64,000 nucleotides of DNA, taken from Myxococcales bacterium. GTDB lineage: Bacteria > Myxococcota > Myxococcia > Myxococcales > JAKAPL01. This document shows, piece after piece, positions 1 to 9,332 of the stretch. The DNA lies in contig JAJXUD010000001.1 in assembly GCA_021783235.1 (NCBI GenBank), forward strand, positions 183,569 through 247,568, given 5' to 3'. Under the pieces are notes generated by a model, which did not search any database, was not told the DNA's origin, and saw only the letters and a list, made by a program, of their open reading frames with translations. Numbering within the stretch: the first letter of the stretch is position 1; every line of letters begins with the position of its first letter. A program made the translations under genes and the position numbers.

Positions 1-2
1 CC

Positions 3-158
3 TGGCTCGACAACCACCACACCATCTTCGGCGAGGTGGTCAAGGGAATCGACGTGGTGCAGAAGATCGCCCACGCGCCGACGGGCCCCGGCAACAAGCC
101 GAACACGCCGATCGTCCTCACCCATGTCGTCATCGGCGAGCAGCCGCCCAAGGGGTAA
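3..158 (+). CDS. Peptidyl-prolyl cis-trans isomerase (cyclophilin), C-terminal fragment
   Basis: Frame 3 reads WLDNHHTIFGEVVKGIDVVQKIAHAPTGPGNKPNTPIVLTHVVIGEQPPKG*; cyclophilin C-terminal motif; gene starts outside the window. Confidence 0.85.
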   Translation, partial: WLDNHHTIFGEVVKGIDVVQKIAHAPTGPGNKPNTPIVLTHVVIGEQPPKG

Positions 159-1143
159 GGGGAGGGCGACCTCGTCGGCCCCCCATCCCGGCCCCCCCGC
201 GCCCGCGCGGGGGGGGCCGCCGCATCGCGCCGGCTTCGTGGCGCTGGTGGGCGAGCCGAACGTCGGCAAGTCCACCCTGCTGAACCGGCTCATCGGCGCG
301 AAGGTCGCGATCGTCAGCCCGAAGCCGCAGACCACGCGCAACCGGATCCTGGGCGTCGTCACGGGCGAGGGGCACCAGCTCGCGCTCCTCGACACGCCCG
401 GGATCCACAGCCCGCGGCAGGGGCCGCTGAACCGGAGCCTCGTCGAGGCGGCGCTCGGCGCCGTGGGCGAGGTCGATCTGGTCGCGCTGGTGGTCGAGGC
501 GACGAGGCCGCCCGAGGCGGGCGAGGGGAGCGAGAACGGCCGGCTGCTCGCGGTCGCGCGGCGCTCCGGCAAGCGCACCGCGCTCGTCGTCAACAAGGTG
601 GACGAGGTGGCGAAGCCGAAGCTGCTGCCGCTCCTCGAGGCCTGGAGCCAGCTCCACCCCTTCGACCTCGTCTACCCGCTGAGCGCGCTCAAGGGCGACA
701 ACGTCGAGGGGCTCGTCCCCGCGCTCGCGGAGCTGCTCCCGGAGGGGCCGCCGCTCTTCCCGCCCGACGTCCTCACCGACCAGGCGGAGCGGATGCTCGC
801 GGCCGAGCTCGTGCGCGAGCAGGTCTTCCGCCAGACCGGGCAGGAGATCCCGTACTCCGTGGCCGTCGAGGTCGAGGAGTTCGACGAGAGCCGCCGCGAG
901 GGGGCGAGGCCGCTCGTCCGCATCCTCGCGACGCTCCACGTGGAGCGGCTGTCGCAGAAGGGGATCCTCATCGGCAAGGGCGGCGCCCGGCTCAAGTCGA
1001 TCGGCACGAAGGCGCGCGCGGAGATCGAACGGATGCTCGGCTGCAAGGTCTTCCTCGGACTCAACGTGCGAGTCGAGGAGGGCTGGAGCCAGTCCGAGCG
1101 CGCCCTGCGCCGCTTCGGCTACCTCGGCCCGGCGGAAGGCTGA
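124..1143 (+). CDS. era: GTPase Era
   Basis: GEPNVGKSTLLNRLIGAKVAIVSPKPQTTRNRILG, DTPG, NKVD, C-terminal KH domain (GKGGARLKSIGTKAR); true start may be internal. Confidence 0.95.
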   Translation: MSSSASSRPRGKGRATSSAPHPGPPAPARGGPPHRAGFVALVGEPNVGKSTLLNRLIGAKVAIVSPKPQTTRNRILGVVTGEGHQLALLDTPGIHSPRQGPLNRSLVEAALGAVGEVDLVALVVEATRPPEAGEGSENGRLLAVARRSGKRTALVVNKVDEVAKPKLLPLLEAWSQLHPFDLVYPLSALKGDNVEGLVPALAELLPEGPPLFPPDVLTDQAERMLAAELVREQVFRQTGQEIPYSVAVEVEEFDESRREGARPLVRILATLHVERLSQKGILIGKGGARLKSIGTKARAEIERMLGCKVFLGLNVRVEEGWSQSERALRRFGYLGPAEG

Positions 1144-1152
1144 GCGGCGCGG

Positions 1153-2484
1153 ATGCTACCGGTCATCGCCATCGTCGGACGCCCCAACGTGGGCAAGTCG
1201 ACCCTCTTCAACCGGATCGTCGGGCGGCGCGCCGCCATCGTCGAGGACGTGCCCGGCGTGACGCGCGACCGCCACTACGCCGAGGCCGACTGGGACGGCC
1301 GCCGCTTCACCCTCGTCGACACGGGCGGCTTCTGGACCGACGTCGCCGATCCGCTGCTGCGCGACGTGCGCGCCCAGGCCGAGCTCGCCGTGGCCGAGGC
1401 GGCGCTCGTCGTCCTGGTCGTCGACGGCCGCGCCGGCGTGACCGCCGGGGACCTCGACCTCGCCGCGCGGCTGCGGCGCAGCGGAAGGCCCGTCCTCGTC
1501 GCGGTGAACAAGATCGACTCGGCGCGGACCCTGGCCGAGACGGGCGAGGCCGACTTCTACCGGCTCGGGCTGCCGGAGCTCGTCCACCTCTCGGCCGAGC
1601 ACGGCCGGGGCGTCTCCGATCTGCTCGATCTCGCCGTCCAGCGGCTGCCCGAGCAGACGCCCGTCGAGTCGCCCGCCGAGGAGGGGCTGCCGCGGATCGC
1701 CATCCTCGGCCGGCCGAACGTCGGCAAGTCCACCCTCGCGAACCGGCTGCTCGGCGAGGCCCGCTTCATCGAGAGCCCCGTCGCCGGGACCACGCGGGAT
1801 CCGCTGGACGCGGAGCTGACCTTCCGCGGCCGCCGCTTCATCCTCACCGACACCGCCGGCATCCGGCGCAAGGCGCAGACCTCCGAGGGGCACGAGCTCG
1901 AGAGCACCGATCGGGCGATCGGGGCGCTCGACCGGTCGGACGTCGCGATCGTCGTGATGGACGCCGCCGAGCCGGCGGTGGAGCAGGACGCCCGGCTCGC
2001 GGGCGAGGTGATCGAGCGGACGAAGCCGCTCGTGCTCGCGGTGAACAAGGCCGACCTCGTGAGGGGCGAGGCCGCCCGCAAGCTGGTGCGGGAGACGATC
2101 GAGGAGCGGCTCCCGTTTTTGCCGCAGGGGACGCCGCTCGCCTGGATCTCCGCGACCGCGGGAACCGGCGTCGACCGGCTCTTGCCGCTCGCCGGGCGGC
2201 TCTACGACCAGGCGGACCGGCGCATCTCGACGCCCGAGGTGAACCGCTTCCTGCGCGACGCCGAGGACGCCCACCCGCCGCCCCGGGCCGGCGGCCTGCC
2301 GGTGCGGCTCTACTACATGGCGCAGGTCGGGACCCGGCCGCCGTCGTTTCTGATCCACGTGAACCGGCCGGAGGGGATCACCGAGTCCTACCGCCGCTTC
2401 CTGTCGAACCGGCTGCGGGAGCAGTTCGAGATCGAGGTGCCGGTGCGGCTGGTCTTCAAGAAGCGATCGCGCCGCGGGAGTTGA
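1153..2484 (+). CDS. der: Ribosome biogenesis GTPase Der (double G domain)
   Basis: Two GRPNVGKST P-loops, C-terminal KH-like domain. Confidence 0.97.
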   Translation: MLPVIAIVGRPNVGKSTLFNRIVGRRAAIVEDVPGVTRDRHYAEADWDGRRFTLVDTGGFWTDVADPLLRDVRAQAELAVAEAALVVLVVDGRAGVTAGDLDLAARLRRSGRPVLVAVNKIDSARTLAETGEADFYRLGLPELVHLSAEHGRGVSDLLDLAVQRLPEQTPVESPAEEGLPRIAILGRPNVGKSTLANRLLGEARFIESPVAGTTRDPLDAELTFRGRRFILTDTAGIRRKAQTSEGHELESTDRAIGALDRSDVAIVVMDAAEPAVEQDARLAGEVIERTKPLVLAVNKADLVRGEAARKLVRETIEERLPFLPQGTPLAWISATAGTGVDRLLPLAGRLYDQADRRISTPEVNRFLRDAEDAHPPPRAGGLPVRLYYMAQVGTRPPSFLIHVNRPEGITESYRRFLSNRLREQFEIEVPVRLVFKKRSRRGS

Positions 2485-2547
2485 CAGGGGCGCCCCCGCG
2501 GTTGAAAGTCTGCACCCTTTTGACGGTCTGAACCGAAGGAGACGAAC

Positions 2548-3327
2548 GTGGCACGCGCCGCCGAGAAGCTGGACCGCCATGATCTCAAGGGCGAGGACGC
2601 CTTCGTCGAGATGATGACGCCCCTCGCCGAGGGACTCGAGAAGAACTGGCGCTACGTCGCCATCGCGGTGGGGGTGGCGCTCACCGCCGCCATCGCCGTG
2701 GCCGTGGGCCTCTCGATCTCCTCGAGCCACCGCGAGCGGGCCGCCCGGGCGCTCGGCGCCGCGCTCGCCGACGTGAACAAGCCGGTGGTCGGCGAGGAGG
2801 GCGCGGCCGAGAAGACCGCCGACTCCTTCTCGAGCGAGCAGGAGAAGCAGCGGGCGCTCGCGAAGGCGCTCGAGGCGGTCGTCGTCGGCAAGGCCGGGAC
2901 GCGCGCGGCGGAGACGGCGCTCCTGAGCCTCGGCGACGCGCAGTACCGGCTCGGGCAGTTCGACGACGCGCTCGCGAGCTACCGGAAGTTCTTGGGCGAC
3001 GCGTCGCCCGAGGACACGCTGCGCGCCTTCGCGATGCAGGGCGAGGCGTTCGCGCTGCTCGGGGCGGGGAAGGGCGACGACGCGCTGGCCGCGGCGAAGC
3101 GGCTCGCGCAGGAGCCGCCGGCCGGCTTCGGCCGCGACCTCGGGCTGCTCGCCGAGGGGAGGATCGCCCAGCAGGTCGGCAAGGCCGACGCCGCGAAGGA
3201 GGCCTTCCAGAAGCTCGTCGCCGACTTCCCGACGACCGCCGCCGGGCGCGAGGCGAGCGAGCGGCTCGCCGATCTCGGCGTCACGCCGAAGCAGCCGCCG
3301 TCCCCCTTCGGCAAGAGGACGCCCTAA
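2548..3327 (+). CDS. Membrane-anchored tetratricopeptide protein (YfgM-like)
   Basis: N-terminal TM segment, TPR-like helices, located between der and a BamB-like gene. Confidence 0.75.
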   Translation: MARAAEKLDRHDLKGEDAFVEMMTPLAEGLEKNWRYVAIAVGVALTAAIAVAVGLSISSSHRERAARALGAALADVNKPVVGEEGAAEKTADSFSSEQEKQRALAKALEAVVVGKAGTRAAETALLSLGDAQYRLGQFDDALASYRKFLGDASPEDTLRAFAMQGEAFALLGAGKGDDALAAAKRLAQEPPAGFGRDLGLLAEGRIAQQVGKADAAKEAFQKLVADFPTTAAGREASERLADLGVTPKQPPSPFGKRTP

Positions 3328-3339
3328 GGGCGGCTCGCG

Positions 3340-4491
3340 ATGAGGGGAACGATCGCTCTGGGGGCCGCCTGCCTCGCCGCTCTGGCCTGCGCGCCGCCGC
3401 CCGCCGGGCTGCGCCTCGTCAACTCCGAGGAGGCCCCGCGCGTGCGGCGCGTCTACGATCTCGGCTGGCGGGTGCCGCTCGTCTCGATGCAGTCGACCGA
3501 GCCGCCGCTCAACGTGAGCCTCTTGCGCTGGGAGCCGCTCGAGACCGCCGGACCGCTGGTCGTCGCCGATGACCGGGAGGTGGTGGCGGGCTCGATCGAC
3601 GGCAAGCTCGTGGCCTTCTCGTTCGAGGGCAAGAAGCTCTGGAGCTTCGACACGGGCGGCGTCATCGAGGCCACGCCGGTTCGCGACGGCTCCCGAATCT
3701 TCGTCGCCTCGGACGTGGGGCGGCTCTACTGCCTCGAGGCGGCGAGCGGCCGCGAGATCTGGCGGGCGCCGCTCGGCGAGGCGGCCTCGGCGTCGGCCGT
3801 CGTCGGGGGCGGCGCGGTCTACGTCGCCACCGCCGAGGCGAGCCTCTTCGCCTTCGACGCCGAGACCGGCAAGCGGCGCTGGCACTACCGGCGCGAGCTG
3901 ACGGGCGAATTCAGCATCCGCACCCATTCGAATCCCTGGGTCGACGGCAAGGTGGTCTACGAGGGCTTCGCGGACGGGTCGCTCGTCGCCTTCGAGGCGA
4001 AGGACGGCTCGATCCGCTGGCAGCGCGCCGCGGCGCCCGACTCGAAGGCGCTCGACGCCGCCACGGACCCGCTGGCGGCCGGCGGACGCGTCTACGTCGC
4101 CTTCTACGGCCAGGGCATCCTCGCGCTCGACGCCCGCGACGGCACGGTCCGCTGGCGGAGGCCGCTCAACGGCGCCACCGGGCTGCTCCTCCACGACGGA
4201 CTTCTCTTCGCGACCGCCGTCGGAAAGCTCGCCGCGTTGGCGCCGGGGGATGGCACCATCATCTGGCAGAAGGGCTTCGCCGACCGGACGCCGCGCAAGC
4301 CGAGCCTCGTCGGCGGCCTGCTCGCGGTCCCGACCTCCGACGCGCTGGTCTTCCTGGACGATCGGACCGGGACCGTCCAGGGGGCGCCGTTCAACCCGGG
4401 CCGCGGCGTCGACGCGCCGCCCGCCGCGCACGGCCGAAAGCTCTACGTCACCTCGAACGCGGGCTGGCTCTACGCCCTGGAGCTGCGATGA
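3340..4491 (+). CDS. BamB-like PQQ beta-propeller lipoprotein
   Basis: Signal peptide with lipobox-like AALAC; repeated YCLEAASGREIWRAPL / ALDARDGTVRWRRPL PQQ motifs. Confidence 0.85.
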   Translation: MRGTIALGAACLAALACAPPPAGLRLVNSEEAPRVRRVYDLGWRVPLVSMQSTEPPLNVSLLRWEPLETAGPLVVADDREVVAGSIDGKLVAFSFEGKKLWSFDTGGVIEATPVRDGSRIFVASDVGRLYCLEAASGREIWRAPLGEAASASAVVGGGAVYVATAEASLFAFDAETGKRRWHYRRELTGEFSIRTHSNPWVDGKVVYEGFADGSLVAFEAKDGSIRWQRAAAPDSKALDAATDPLAAGGRVYVAFYGQGILALDARDGTVRWRRPLNGATGLLLHDGLLFATAVGKLAALAPGDGTIIWQKGFADRTPRKPSLVGGLLAVPTSDALVFLDDRTGTVQGAPFNPGRGVDAPPAAHGRKLYVTSNAGWLYALELR

Positions 4492-4880
4492 CGGCGAAGC
4501 GGGTGGTCGCGGCGCTCATCGAGAACGCCGGCCGCTTCCTGGTTCAGCGCCGCCGGCTCGACGGCGCCCGCGCCGGCCTCTGGGAGTTTCCGGGCGGCAA
4601 GCGGGAGCCCGGCGAGAGCGACGAGGCGGCGCTCGCCCGCGAGTGCCGCGAGGAGCTCGGGCTCTCGGTCGAGGTCGGGCCGCTCGTCTTCGAGACCGAG
4701 CACGCCTATCCCGACCTCACGGTCTCACTCGGCCTCTTCGCCTGCCGGATCCTGGACGGAACGGCCGTGGCGAAGGAGGGACAGCTCGTGAGCTGGCTGC
4801 CCCGGGCCGAGCTCGCCTCCGTGCCGTTCTGCGAGGCCGATCTCGAGCTCGTGCGCCGGCTCTCCGAGGGCCAGCCGTGA
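4488..4880 (+). CDS. (d)NTP pyrophosphohydrolase, MutT-type NUDIX
   Basis: NUDIX box GGKREPGESDEAALARECREELGL. Confidence 0.85.
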   Translation: MTAKRVVAALIENAGRFLVQRRRLDGARAGLWEFPGGKREPGESDEAALARECREELGLSVEVGPLVFETEHAYPDLTVSLGLFACRILDGTAVAKEGQLVSWLPRAELASVPFCEADLELVRRLSEGQP

Positions 4881-5344
4881 GCGCGCCTGGGCCCCTCCAT
4901 TTCCGGGTGGGCGCCTACGGGCTGCTCGTCGCGGATGGGCGAATCCTCCTCACCCGCACGATCACCCGCTCGGGGATCCTGAACAACTTCCCCGGCGGCG
5001 CCATCGAGCTCGGCGAGGCGCCGCTCGCGGCGCTGGTGCGCGAGCTGCGCGAGGAGACCGGGCTCGTCGTGCGGCCCGGGGAGCTCGTCCACGCCACCGA
5101 GGGCTACCACCAGTCGGCCGACTATCCCGAGAACCAGCTCGTCAAGATCTACTGGCGCGTCCAGGCGATCGGCGGCGAGCTGCGGCTCGAGGGGAACGGC
5201 GACGACGTGGCCGGCTGCTTTTGGGCCGACCTTCGCGAGGTCGACCGGCTGGGGCTCGGCGACTCCGATCACGAGGCCATCGAGCGGCTGCGAGCCCAGG
5301 GGCTGCTCGGGCCTCAGCCCGCCGTGCGTGGCACCGCGGGCTGA
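4877..5344 (+). CDS. NUDIX hydrolase
   Basis: GTG start overlapping the previous stop; NUDIX box GGAIELGEAPLAALVRELREETGL. Confidence 0.85.
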   Translation: MSAPGPLHFRVGAYGLLVADGRILLTRTITRSGILNNFPGGAIELGEAPLAALVRELREETGLVVRPGELVHATEGYHQSADYPENQLVKIYWRVQAIGGELRLEGNGDDVAGCFWADLREVDRLGLGDSDHEAIERLRAQGLLGPQPAVRGTAG

Positions 5345-5360
5345 GGGCCACGCGACGCCT

Positions 5361-5924
5361 TCAGGAGCGGTGGTGGCGCCTGCGGCGCCGGCGCTGCTTG
5401 CCGGGCTTCGCGTGCGCGGTCGCCGGCGCCGGCCAGACCGAAAAATGGAGCACGAGCGGCAAGAAGCGCCGGCCTCCGACGTCGGTCGGCAGCGACCCGG
5501 CCTCGCCGTCGATGACGAGCCGGCAGCAGAGCTTCGACGGCAGCGGCTCGCTGGGCCGAAGGACGAACGACGTGCCGCCGTCGGCCGCCTCGATCTCGAG
5601 CCGGTTCGGCCGGAGCCGGTCCTCGGAATCGATGATGCGGACGCGCACGTCCGAGAGCTCCGCCGAGGTCCGCAGCGTCAGCTCCGCGCCGCCCGGAACC
5701 GATGCGTCCGGGGCCATGAGATCGGCTCGGCCGCCGTCCCACTCCGCCTCGGCGCCAAAGCCCGGCAACGGCCCGGGACCGGCGTCGACGGGCGGCGGCG
5801 GCGGGGGGCCGGCGTCGGGCGGCGCCGGCGGTGGCGCGGGCAAAGGCCTCTGGCAGGCGCCGAAGACCACGAGCAGCGCTCCGGCCAAAGGGCCGAGAAG
5901 GGACGTTCTTGTTACTCGTGCCAT
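5361..5924 (-). CDS. Host lipoprotein, Pro-rich; 5' codons apparently replaced by prophage A DNA
   Basis: MARVTRTSLLGPLAGALLVVFGAC lipobox; first codons lie right of the att-like sequence at 5893-5907. Confidence 0.65.
   Translation of the reverse strand: MARVTRTSLLGPLAGALLVVFGACQRPLPAPPPAPPDAGPPPPPPVDAGPGPLPGFGAEAEWDGGRADLMAPDASVPGGAELTLRTSAELSDVRVRIIDSEDRLRPNRLEIEAADGGTSFVLRPSEPLPSKLCCRLVIDGEAGSLPTDVGGRRFLPLVLHFSVWPAPATAHAKPGKQRRRRRRHHRS
5893..5907. repeat. att-like site 1 (left end of module A)
   Basis: CCGAGAAGGGACGTT, identical to 15666-15680. Confidence 0.65.
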
Positions 5925-5929
5925 GGAAG

Positions 5930-6462
5930 TCGCTCCTGCCTGACAGACCGGGTTTGCTTCCGCCATGCCCATCCGGCGAGGGGCCGGGGCCGAGCAGCCA
6001 CTCGGAGATCCACGACCATCGCGGCTCCGCGTCCTCCGCCTCGCGTCGTGCCCCGGCGAGGCCGTCAGGGTACCTCTGACATGCCTGCGACCAACAGCCC
6101 GGCGGGAGCGCCGCCGGCGAGAGGCCGACGAGCCAGACGAGCGGGGAGCGGAGTCCGCCATGGTCCGGCTCGTCGCCGAGCTGGCGCTGTAAAACGATTA
6201 TGCCAGCGAACTCGAGGCGGTCGAGGGCGCGCGAAATTGACGGCCGCCCGTACGGCCCGACAAGCCCAAGCCCCGCGCCGCTCGCGCCCGTCATGTTGAA
6301 GCTCAGGGGCAGCGTCGGCCGCTCCCAGACCGACCGCGCGAGCTCGCGCACGAGCTCGCGCTCGAGGCCGCGGCGCCCCTCGAGGGAGCGCCGCTGCCAC
6401 TCCTCGACGGCGTCTCTCCAGACGTCGATGGCGCGGCGGAGCTCGAGCGCGGGCGCGGTCAC
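5930..6462 (-). CDS. Module A ORF with winged-helix-like segment, running open through att site 1
   Basis: GTG start overlaps the upstream TGA at 6459-6461; GPYGRPSISRALDRLEFAGIIVLQRQ; no stop before the att site, 3' boundary approximate. Confidence 0.4.
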
Positions 6463-7118
6463 GGCGAGCAGACCCCCTCGCTCGCGCTGCAGCCCGAGAA
6501 GGTCGGGATGGTCCAGCTCGCCGAGCAGGTCGTACCGCCGCACTGGCTCGCGCTCGTGCACTGGGTCACGCAGACATCGTTGCCGTTCGCATCGGTCGCG
6601 CAACAGCCCTGGGAGCACGTCTGCGCGCCGTTGCAGCCATCGTAGAGGGCGCCGTCGTTGGCCTTGCAGACATACGGCCCCACGGGGTTCCCGCTGGAAT
6701 CCGCCAGTGGAGCGCACGCGCCCCCAGTGGCGCACTCGGCCGCGGTCGTGCACCTGCATGCCTGAGTCGTGGCCGCACCGTTCGGAGCGCAGGCGGACTG
6801 GCCGGTTTCCTTGCCGGATGAATCGAAGAGCACGCTGCAGCACTGGGCGTCCGCCGGGCACTGGGCGCTATCCGTGCAGATCGTTCCGCAGGCCTTGTTG
6901 CCCGCTGCGTCGGCGATGCAGACGGCGCCGGTGCTGCAGCATGTGGCGCCGCAGGGCGCGGAGCAGCATGAGCCGTTCAAGCACGACTGGCCGGTGCCGC
7001 AGCAGCTCGAGCCGCAGGGGCTCGAGCATGAGCCGCTCGTCGTCCCTCCACCTGGTGAACCGCCGCCGCACGCTGCCAGCACCGCTGCGAGGCCAAAGAC
7101 GACGAGGATCGGACGCAT
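6459..7118 (-). CDS. Cys-rich lipoprotein, module A
   Basis: MRPILVVFGLAAVLAACGGG lipobox then many Cys pairs; same relative position as 26090-26365 in B. Confidence 0.7.
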   Translation of the reverse strand: MRPILVVFGLAAVLAACGGGSPGGGTTSGSCSSPCGSSCCGTGQSCLNGSCCSAPCGATCCSTGAVCIADAAGNKACGTICTDSAQCPADAQCCSVLFDSSGKETGQSACAPNGAATTQACRCTTAAECATGGACAPLADSSGNPVGPYVCKANDGALYDGCNGAQTCSQGCCATDANGNDVCVTQCTSASQCGGTTCSASWTIPTFSGCSASEGVCSP

Positions 7119-7284
7119 GGGGTTTCCCCTCCCGGGGGAAAGGCCCCGCCCAGATCGCGCCTCCGAAGCGCGACCGGGCAGGGGTTCGAGGCTCGCGGGC
7201 GCGAGCGATGAACGGGATTGACCGTCGGAGTCGGCCACGTGCAGATTCTAACTAGATCCTCTGACGGTCGGTCAAGCCCGAAAT

Positions 7285-7668
7285 CTAACCCGACGCCTGC
7301 GCGCCGCCCTGGAGGAGCTGGAGCCCACCGTCCGACGACGAGCCCTCCCGACGGTGCCGGAGCGCTCTGACTGCTGCCCAGGCCCCGCCAGCGAGCGCCG
7401 CGGCGAGCGCCAGGCCCGCGAAGACGCCCCAGGCGGACGTGCCGTCGGACTTGTCGGACTGACGGTCCGAGTTTTCGGAGGTCCGACGCTCGGACCCTTC
7501 GGACTTCTGGTCGGACTTCTTGGTCTGACGCTCGTCCGACTTCTCGGTCCGGATGGTCTCCCAGCCGACGAACTTCCCCTTGCCGCCGCCGTCCGGGGCG
7601 TCGTACTTCGCTCGGACAACGCGTCCGTCTTTGAGCTTCCTCTCAGCTCCGACCAGTTTGACCGCCAT
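7285..7668 (-). CDS. Small charged/TM protein, module A
   Basis: N-terminal VGAERKLKDGRVVRAKYDAP, Ser/Lys-rich linker, C-terminal TM; positional counterpart of 25661-25972. Confidence 0.65.
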   Translation of the reverse strand: MAVKLVGAERKLKDGRVVRAKYDAPDGGGKGKFVGWETIRTEKSDERQTKKSDQKSEGSERRTSENSDRQSDKSDGTSAWGVFAGLALAAALAGGAWAAVRALRHRREGSSSDGGLQLLQGGAQASG

Positions 7669-7879
7669 CGGCCACCTCACTCTCGACTCGCGGAGGCTCC
7701 CAAAGGGCTTCCTCTAGCCGGCGACGCACCTTCGCCTCGCGCAGCCGCACCCGCGCGGCCGACTCGAGGGCTGTGTCGATAGCGAGCCAGAGCATCCAGA
7801 ATCCGCCGAGAAAGAACGCCGCGACGAGCCGATCGGACCGGCGGTCCGCCGCGGCGCTCTCCTTCGATGAATCGATCAC
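7643..7879 (-). CDS. Small TM protein, module A
   Basis: Single TM LVAAFFLGGFWMLWLAIDTAL; counterpart of 25491-25664. Confidence 0.6.
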   Translation of the reverse strand: MIDSSKESAAADRRSDRLVAAFFLGGFWMLWLAIDTALESAARVRLREAKVRRRLEEALWEPPRVESEVADGGQTGRS

Positions 7880-8178
7880 GCCGGGACCGACCCGCCCTCA
7901 CCGGAGGAGGCCTGCGGGAGCGCGGGGGCGTCCGCCGGGGTGTCGAGCGCGTCGATGACGCCGTCGACGGCATCGGCGAGCCCGCGGACCCCCTCCGCGA
8001 CGAGCTGCACCGTGCCGACGACGGCGCCGATGCCGGGGAGTTTCTCGAGGACGCGACCGAGGGGACCGTCGGCGGTCTTCTCGATGACGTCGTCGACCTG
8101 GTCGACCTTCGTACGGACCTCATCGCAGAGCTTGCGGGCCTTGTCGAGCGCGGCCTGGACCTTCGGGGGGCGGCTCAT
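7876..8178 (-). CDS. Conserved small helical protein, module A
   Basis: ALDKARKLCDEVRTKVDQVDDVIEK..LPGIGAVVGTV resembles SALDKAKKIADQVDDSVDKL..IPGLGEIEAVV at 25210-25494. Confidence 0.75.
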   Translation of the reverse strand: MSRPPKVQAALDKARKLCDEVRTKVDQVDDVIEKTADGPLGRVLEKLPGIGAVVGTVQLVAEGVRGLADAVDGVIDALDTPADAPALPQASSGEGGSVPA

Positions 8179-8390
8179 GCGTGCTCCTTGGCTGTGGCGA
8201 GCGTGAGCTCGCGGGTGACCTCGCGTCGGACGAGGATCTGTTGCTCGAGCCGACCGATGCGCCGCTCGAGCGGGGTGAGATTGCGCGTGAGCACGTCCTC
8301 TACGGCGCGCGTGAAGAGTACCTTCGCGGCCCAGAGGCAGCCGCCAGACAGGGCGGCCGACGCGGCTCCGATGATGAGCTCCCGCATCAT
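8175..8390 (-). CDS. Small TM + coiled-coil protein (holin/spanin-position), module A
   Basis: MMRELIIGAASAALSGGCLWAAKVLF then RRIGRLEQQ; counterpart of 25013-25213. Confidence 0.6.
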   Translation of the reverse strand: MMRELIIGAASAALSGGCLWAAKVLFTRAVEDVLTRNLTPLERRIGRLEQQILVRREVTRELTLATAKEHA

Positions 8391-9004
8391 GCGAGGTCCC
8401 ATCCAAACGAGGCCGCCAGCGCGACCGCTCGATTGCCGTAGTCGACGGCGGCCGGGTTTGGGTTCGGGCCGACGGAGTGTGGACCGCCGTTGTGGACGCG
8501 GAAGGCAAGCGCCATGTCGTTCCCCGCCGGCGGCATGTCCTCGCGGAGGAAGAACTCCGCCGCGTGCCAGGCCCACTCGTAGAGCTCGAGCCCCTGGGTG
8601 TCGACGCCTGCGTACGCCTCGCGCGCGGCCAGCGAATCGGGAGCGACGCCGGCGGGCGGCGCCCAGAAGCCAAGCTTGATGGCGTTGACGCGCTCGATTT
8701 GCCACGGGGAGATGGACGGACCGCCCGGGGCAAGGTGCGGGTTCGCGTCGCCCACTCCGCCATTGAAGGACCGCTCCGTGGCAGCGAGGACGAGCAGCGC
8801 GCGCATGACGTCGACGGCCCTTGCGAGCTCGGCGGGCGAGAGAGGCCGCATCGCCCGGATGACGCCGTAGATCACCGGGAGGCGGAGCGCGTCGACGTGC
8901 GGGTTCCCCGTGCGGAGGAGCTGCATCAGATCCATCACGAGCGCGGCTCCTCCGGCGAGGACGACGCCGGCGACGGCGAGCAGGGCGAAGACCGTCCGCC
9001 GCAC
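8387..9004 (-). CDS. Membrane-anchored lysozyme/transglycosylase-like protein, module A
   Basis: N-terminal TM; LAATERSFNGGVGDANPHLAPGGPSISPWQIERVNA..FRVHNGG; counterpart of 24492-25016. Confidence 0.65.
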   Translation of the reverse strand: MRRTVFALLAVAGVVLAGGAALVMDLMQLLRTGNPHVDALRLPVIYGVIRAMRPLSPAELARAVDVMRALLVLAATERSFNGGVGDANPHLAPGGPSISPWQIERVNAIKLGFWAPPAGVAPDSLAAREAYAGVDTQGLELYEWAWHAAEFFLREDMPPAGNDMALAFRVHNGGPHSVGPNPNPAAVDYGNRAVALAASFGWDLA

Positions 9005-9005
9005 G

Positions 9006-9332
9006 TCACGGGACCGCCCGGAGCTCGAGGCCCATGATGGCGAGGAGCAGCACGGCGCCGACCCCGCCGACGATCCAGAGCGTCTTGCCCAGCCCGGTTC
9101 CGATCTCCTGCTCGGTCTTCTTGGCTGCCTTCTCGACGATGCCCTTCGACTGCTCCGCCTGCTTTGCCTGCGCCTTGACCTGCTGTGCGGCCTGCGGGTC
9201 GAGTCCCTGGTCTTTGGCCGTCTGCGAGCCGTAGACATCGGCGGCGAGGGTGGACTTGCCGCCGAAGTAGTGGTCGACGAGGTCGCCCGTGCCGGCGAGC
9301 CCAAGCTCAAAGTTCTGGAACGCGGATGCCAC
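9006..9332 (-). CDS. Small structural protein with C-terminal TM, module A
   Basis: Ala/Lys/Gln-rich coiled-coil then TLWIVGGVGAVLLLAIMG. Confidence 0.6.
   Translation of the reverse strand: MASAFQNFELGLAGTGDLVDHYFGGKSTLAADVYGSQTAKDQGLDPQAAQQVKAQAKQAEQSKGIVEKAAKKTEQEIGTGLGKTLWIVGGVGAVLLLAIMGLELRAVP

Noticed and set aside
1156-4431. 1091-aa minus-strand ORF antisense to der-bamB region
   Set aside because: Low-complexity Arg/Gly/Pro mirror ORF from high GC3; plus-strand Der, YfgM-like and BamB-like proteins are clear
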